Below, piece after piece: positions 61,720 to 64,000 of a DNA stretch of 64,000 nt (position 1 is the stretch's first letter; each line of letters opens with the position of its first letter). The DNA comes from Microvirga vignae. GTDB taxonomy: Bacteria; Pseudomonadota; Alphaproteobacteria; Rhizobiales; Beijerinckiaceae. Location of the stretch: contig NZ_LCYG01000016.1 of the NCBI RefSeq assembly GCF_001017175.1, positions 124,001 to 188,000 of the forward strand. Reading direction: 5' to 3'. A program made the translations under genes and the position numbers. The notes beneath the pieces are model-generated. The model did no database searches, was not told where the DNA came from, and worked only from the letters and a program-made list of their open reading frames with translations.

Positions 61720-62442
61720 TTACCAGAGATAGAAAAAGGCGAAGATGAAGACCCACACCAGATCGACGAAGTGCCAGTAGAGACCCATGATCTCGACGGC
61801 CTCGTAATTGCCCTTCCGGCTGGTGAAGAAGCCCTTTCGCTCGTGATCGAAGTCGCCACGCCAGACCTTTCTGGCGATGATGAGAAGGAAGATCACGCCG
61901 AAGGTCACGTGCGTGCCGTGAAAGCCCGTAATCATGAAGAAGGTGGAGCCGAACTGAGCCGCGCCCCACGGATTGGTCCAGGGCCGCACGCCCTCATGAA
62001 TCAGCTTGGTCCACTCGAAAGCCTGCATGCCCACGAAGGTGGCGCCCAGGAGCGCCGTCAGAAGCATCAGGGCTGCGGTCTTCCTGCGGTCGCGACGGTA
62101 GGCGCAATTCACCGCCATCGCCATGGTCCCGCTGCTGCTGATGAGCACGAAGGTCATGATGGCGATCAGGATCAGCGGCAGCGTCGCGCCGCCGATGGTG
62201 AGCGCAAAGACCTCGCTGGCATTGGGCCACGGCACCGTCGTGGACATCCTCGCTGTCATGTAGGCGATGAGGAAGCTGCTAAAGACGAAGGTGTCGCTCA
62301 GCAGGAAGATCCACATCATCGCCTTGCCCCAGGACACGTTCTTGAACGCGCTCCTGTCGGAGGAAAAATCGGTCGCGATGCTGCGCAGGCCGGAGCTGTG
62401 AGTGTGGGTTGTTTCGAAGTTGGAAAATGTGTGCTCCGCCAT
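61720..62442 (-). CDS. Cytochrome c oxidase subunit III-type protein (CoxP-like), 240 aa
   Basis: The subunit III fold: spans at 40-65, 80-105, 125-145, 170-195, 215-240, with QAFEWTKLIHEG, GFHGTHVTFGVIFLL and the C-terminal YWHFVDLVWVFIFAFFYLW. It does not carry the full subunit III Glu/His pattern of the canonical type. A second subunit III-type gene stands next, so it matches the CoxO/CoxP pair of an alternative oxidase in Rhizobiales. ATG at 62442. Confidence 0.88.
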   Translation of the reverse strand: MAEHTFSNFETTHTHSSGLRSIATDFSSDRSAFKNVSWGKAMMWIFLLSDTFVFSSFLIAYMTARMSTTVPWPNASEVFALTIGGATLPLILIAIMTFVLISSSGTMAMAVNCAYRRDRRKTAALMLLTALLGATFVGMQAFEWTKLIHEGVRPWTNPWGAAQFGSTFFMITGFHGTHVTFGVIFLLIIARKVWRGDFDHERKGFFTSRKGNYEAVEIMGLYWHFVDLVWVFIFAFFYLW

Positions 62443-62456
62443 GACCAGAGCTCCTC

Positions 62457-63161
62457 TCAAGCCAGCAGCTGCCGGCAGATATCGATCACATCCCCGGCCC
62501 AACCGGTCAGGACGCTCAAAAGAACCAGCCAGACGAAAAGCAGGAAGTGCCAGTAGGTGGCGCACAGCTCCACACTGAGCTGCAGACGCTCCGGTGCGAT
62601 GCCTCGCCACGCCCTTGCGATGGTTCTTCCCAAGGCTATCAGGCCGCCTAAGAGATGCAGGCCATGGATTCCCGTCAGCACATAGAAGAACGCGTTGGCT
62701 GAGTTGGACGCCAGGAGATAGCCATCGGCCGTTAGTTGCCGCCAGGCCAGAAGCTGGCCGGACAGGAAGGCCAGAGCCGTCACGCCGGCCGCGAGAAGAC
62801 CGAGCCGCAGTTCCTCGTCCTCTCCGCGGCGCGCCGCCTTTCGTGTCCCATGCAATGCGACGCTGCTCAAGACCAGCATACCCGTGTTCAGCCACAGGAT
62901 CTTCGGAAGCGGGAGCGCACGCCAGTCCGGCATCTGCATCCGGATCGCATAGGCGCTGATGAAGAGAGCGAAGAGGGAGCCGACCACGGCAAGAAAGACG
63001 CCGAGGCCGACCTTCGCGGCAGATGAAGGTGCGCGTCTGGCGGCTAGCCAGTCGACGGCAACACCCTGTTCGAGCCACGGCTTCGACATCAGGCCCTGCC
63101 GCGAGAGCCACCATGTGGCAATGATGAGCAGCGCAGTCAGGAAAACGAGGATGCTACCCAT
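62457..63161 (-). CDS. Cytochrome c oxidase subunit III-type protein (CoxO-like), 234 aa
   Basis: Multiple spans with the subunit III core GIHGLHLLGGLIALGRTIARA and the final YWHFLLFVWLVLLSVLTGW. The N-terminal part (SRQGLMSKPWLEQG) has extra soluble residues. It overlaps subunit I by eight bases and precedes the second subunit III-type gene by 14. Together they suggest an aa3-type oxidase of the CoxMNOP group. Confidence 0.85.
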   Translation of the reverse strand: MGSILVFLTALLIIATWWLSRQGLMSKPWLEQGVAVDWLAARRAPSSAAKVGLGVFLAVVGSLFALFISAYAIRMQMPDWRALPLPKILWLNTGMLVLSSVALHGTRKAARRGEDEELRLGLLAAGVTALAFLSGQLLAWRQLTADGYLLASNSANAFFYVLTGIHGLHLLGGLIALGRTIARAWRGIAPERLQLSVELCATYWHFLLFVWLVLLSVLTGWAGDVIDICRQLLA

Positions 63162-64000
63162 GGATCGTTCCTGACGCTGGTTGCGCGCTCGGCTGGTTCT
63201 GCGGCAGGAAGTCCTCGACCGCGCCCGGCACACTGTAGTCGTAGGCCCAGCGATAGACGACCGGCAGCTTAGCGCCCCAATTGCCATGTGGAGGCGGTGT
63301 TTCGGGCGTTTGCCATTCGAGCGTCGTTGCCCTCCAGGGATTGCCGCCGGAGGGTCTTCCGTAGCGCAGGCTCCAGAACAGGTTGAAGACGAAGATGAGC
63401 TGAACCGCGCCGACGATCAGCGCCACGATGGTGATGAAGGCGTTGAGCGTATGGGCCGAGGCCGGAACGAAGGCCATCTCGCCGATCTCATGATAGCGGC
63501 GCGGAACGCCCATGAGGCCGAGATAATGCATGGGGAAGAAGATCGCGTAGGCGCCGAGAAACGTGACCCAGAAATGGAGCTTTCCGAGCGGGTCGTTCAG
63601 CATGCGCCCCGTGATCTTCGGATACCAGTGATAGATCGCGCCGAAGATCACCAGGATCGGCGCGACGCCCATGACCATGTGGAAGTGGGCGACCACGAAC
63701 ATCGTGTCGGAGAGCGGAACGTCCACGACGACATTGCCGAGGAAGAGGCCCGTGAGCCCGCCATTCACGAAGGTGACGATGAAGGCGAGAGCAAACAGCA
63801 TCGGCACGGTCAGGTGAATGTCCCCGCGCCAGAGCGTCAGGACCCAGTTATAGACCTTGATCGCCGTCGGAATCGCGATGATGAGCGTGGTCGTGGCGAA
63901 GAAGAACCCAAAGTAAGGATTCATGCCGCTCACATACATGTGGTGCGCCCAGACGATGAAGCTGAGCGCGCCGATCGCCAGGAGCGCCCAGACCATCATG
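63154..64000 (-). CDS. Cytochrome c oxidase subunit I (CtaD/CoxN-like), C-terminal part (runs off right edge)
   Basis: Heme-copper oxidase signatures are present: WAHHMYVSGM (the two copper B histidines), TAIKVYNWVLTLW, HFHMVMGVAPILVIFGAIYHW with the heme ligands, and LGLMGVPRRY. The gene continues past the window edge, where subunit II and the start should lie. It forms the catalytic heme-copper core. Confidence 0.95.
   Translation of the reverse strand, partial: MMVWALLAIGALSFIVWAHHMYVSGMNPYFGFFFATTTLIIAIPTAIKVYNWVLTLWRGDIHLTVPMLFALAFIVTFVNGGLTGLFLGNVVVDVPLSDTMFVVAHFHMVMGVAPILVIFGAIYHWYPKITGRMLNDPLGKLHFWVTFLGAYAIFFPMHYLGLMGVPRRYHEIGEMAFVPASAHTLNAFITIVALIVGAVQLIFVFNLFWSLRYGRPSGGNPWRATTLEWQTPETPPPHGNWGAKLPVVYRWAYDYSVPGAVEDFLPQNQPSAQPASGTIHG

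Overview
The window looks like a chromosome segment of an alphaproteobacterium of the order Hyphomicrobiales, most like Microvirga or Methylobacterium. This is an inference from protein style (DUF3572, NepR-like, RepC, CIRCE-controlled groESL, twin subunit III oxidase genes) and high G+C in the core; no species can be fixed from the sequence alone.

Region 1 (1-11,959) is visibly A+T-richer and is an integrated element. A tyrosine recombinase sits beside the 3' end of tRNA-Ser(CGA), followed inward by an AlpA-like regulator and an SF3/D5-type replication helicase. Its cargo is nuclease-rich: a partial gene coupled to a PD-(D/E)XK protein, a NucS-like nuclease with a probable EVE/PUA-like tail, an Mrr-type nuclease, and a pair made of a membrane coiled-coil protein and a membrane-anchored ClpP-like serine protease. 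That pair is bracketed by copies of a 15-base motif. The left end of the element lies outside the window. The cargo is a good candidate for undescribed anti-phage functions.

Region 2 (12,300-32,250) is core-like, with a few oddities: a solitary plasmid-type repC without repA/repB, a duplicated Shine-Dalgarno unit before a luciferase-like oxidoreductase, htpG with a heat-shock-like promoter, a DEDDh exonuclease, DUF3572, cspA, SelO, a CoiA-like protein, RecD2, a NepR-like small protein overlapping a convergent oxidoreductase, an M32 carboxypeptidase with a phosphodiester glycosidase, and a cupin.

Region 3 (32,300-48,630) starts with groES-groEL under a perfect CIRCE element. It then holds two similar recombination scars, each a tRNA-3'-end-like sequence followed by a remnant of an integrase start, at 34.6 kb and 43.6 kb. 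Between them lie corA, a potassium-channel relic, a type II NADH dehydrogenase and an aconitase/TctC/GntR operon. The second scar abuts a kdpD lacking its N-terminal sensor half. kdpE follows, then an 11-base-period direct repeat that looks like a KdpE site ahead of a small gene and kup. No kdpFABC is present here.

Region 4 (48,700-64,000) has a divergent GntR regulator and a six-gene transport and catabolism operon (NMT1/SsuA-type ABC transporter, IlvD/EDD-type dehydratase, RraA-like protein, hydroxyacid dehydrogenase), the periplasmic nitrate reductase operon napEFDABC, and on the minus strand an aa3-type oxidase operon that runs off the right edge. Nitrate respiration and oxygen respiration genes thus converge near 61 kb.
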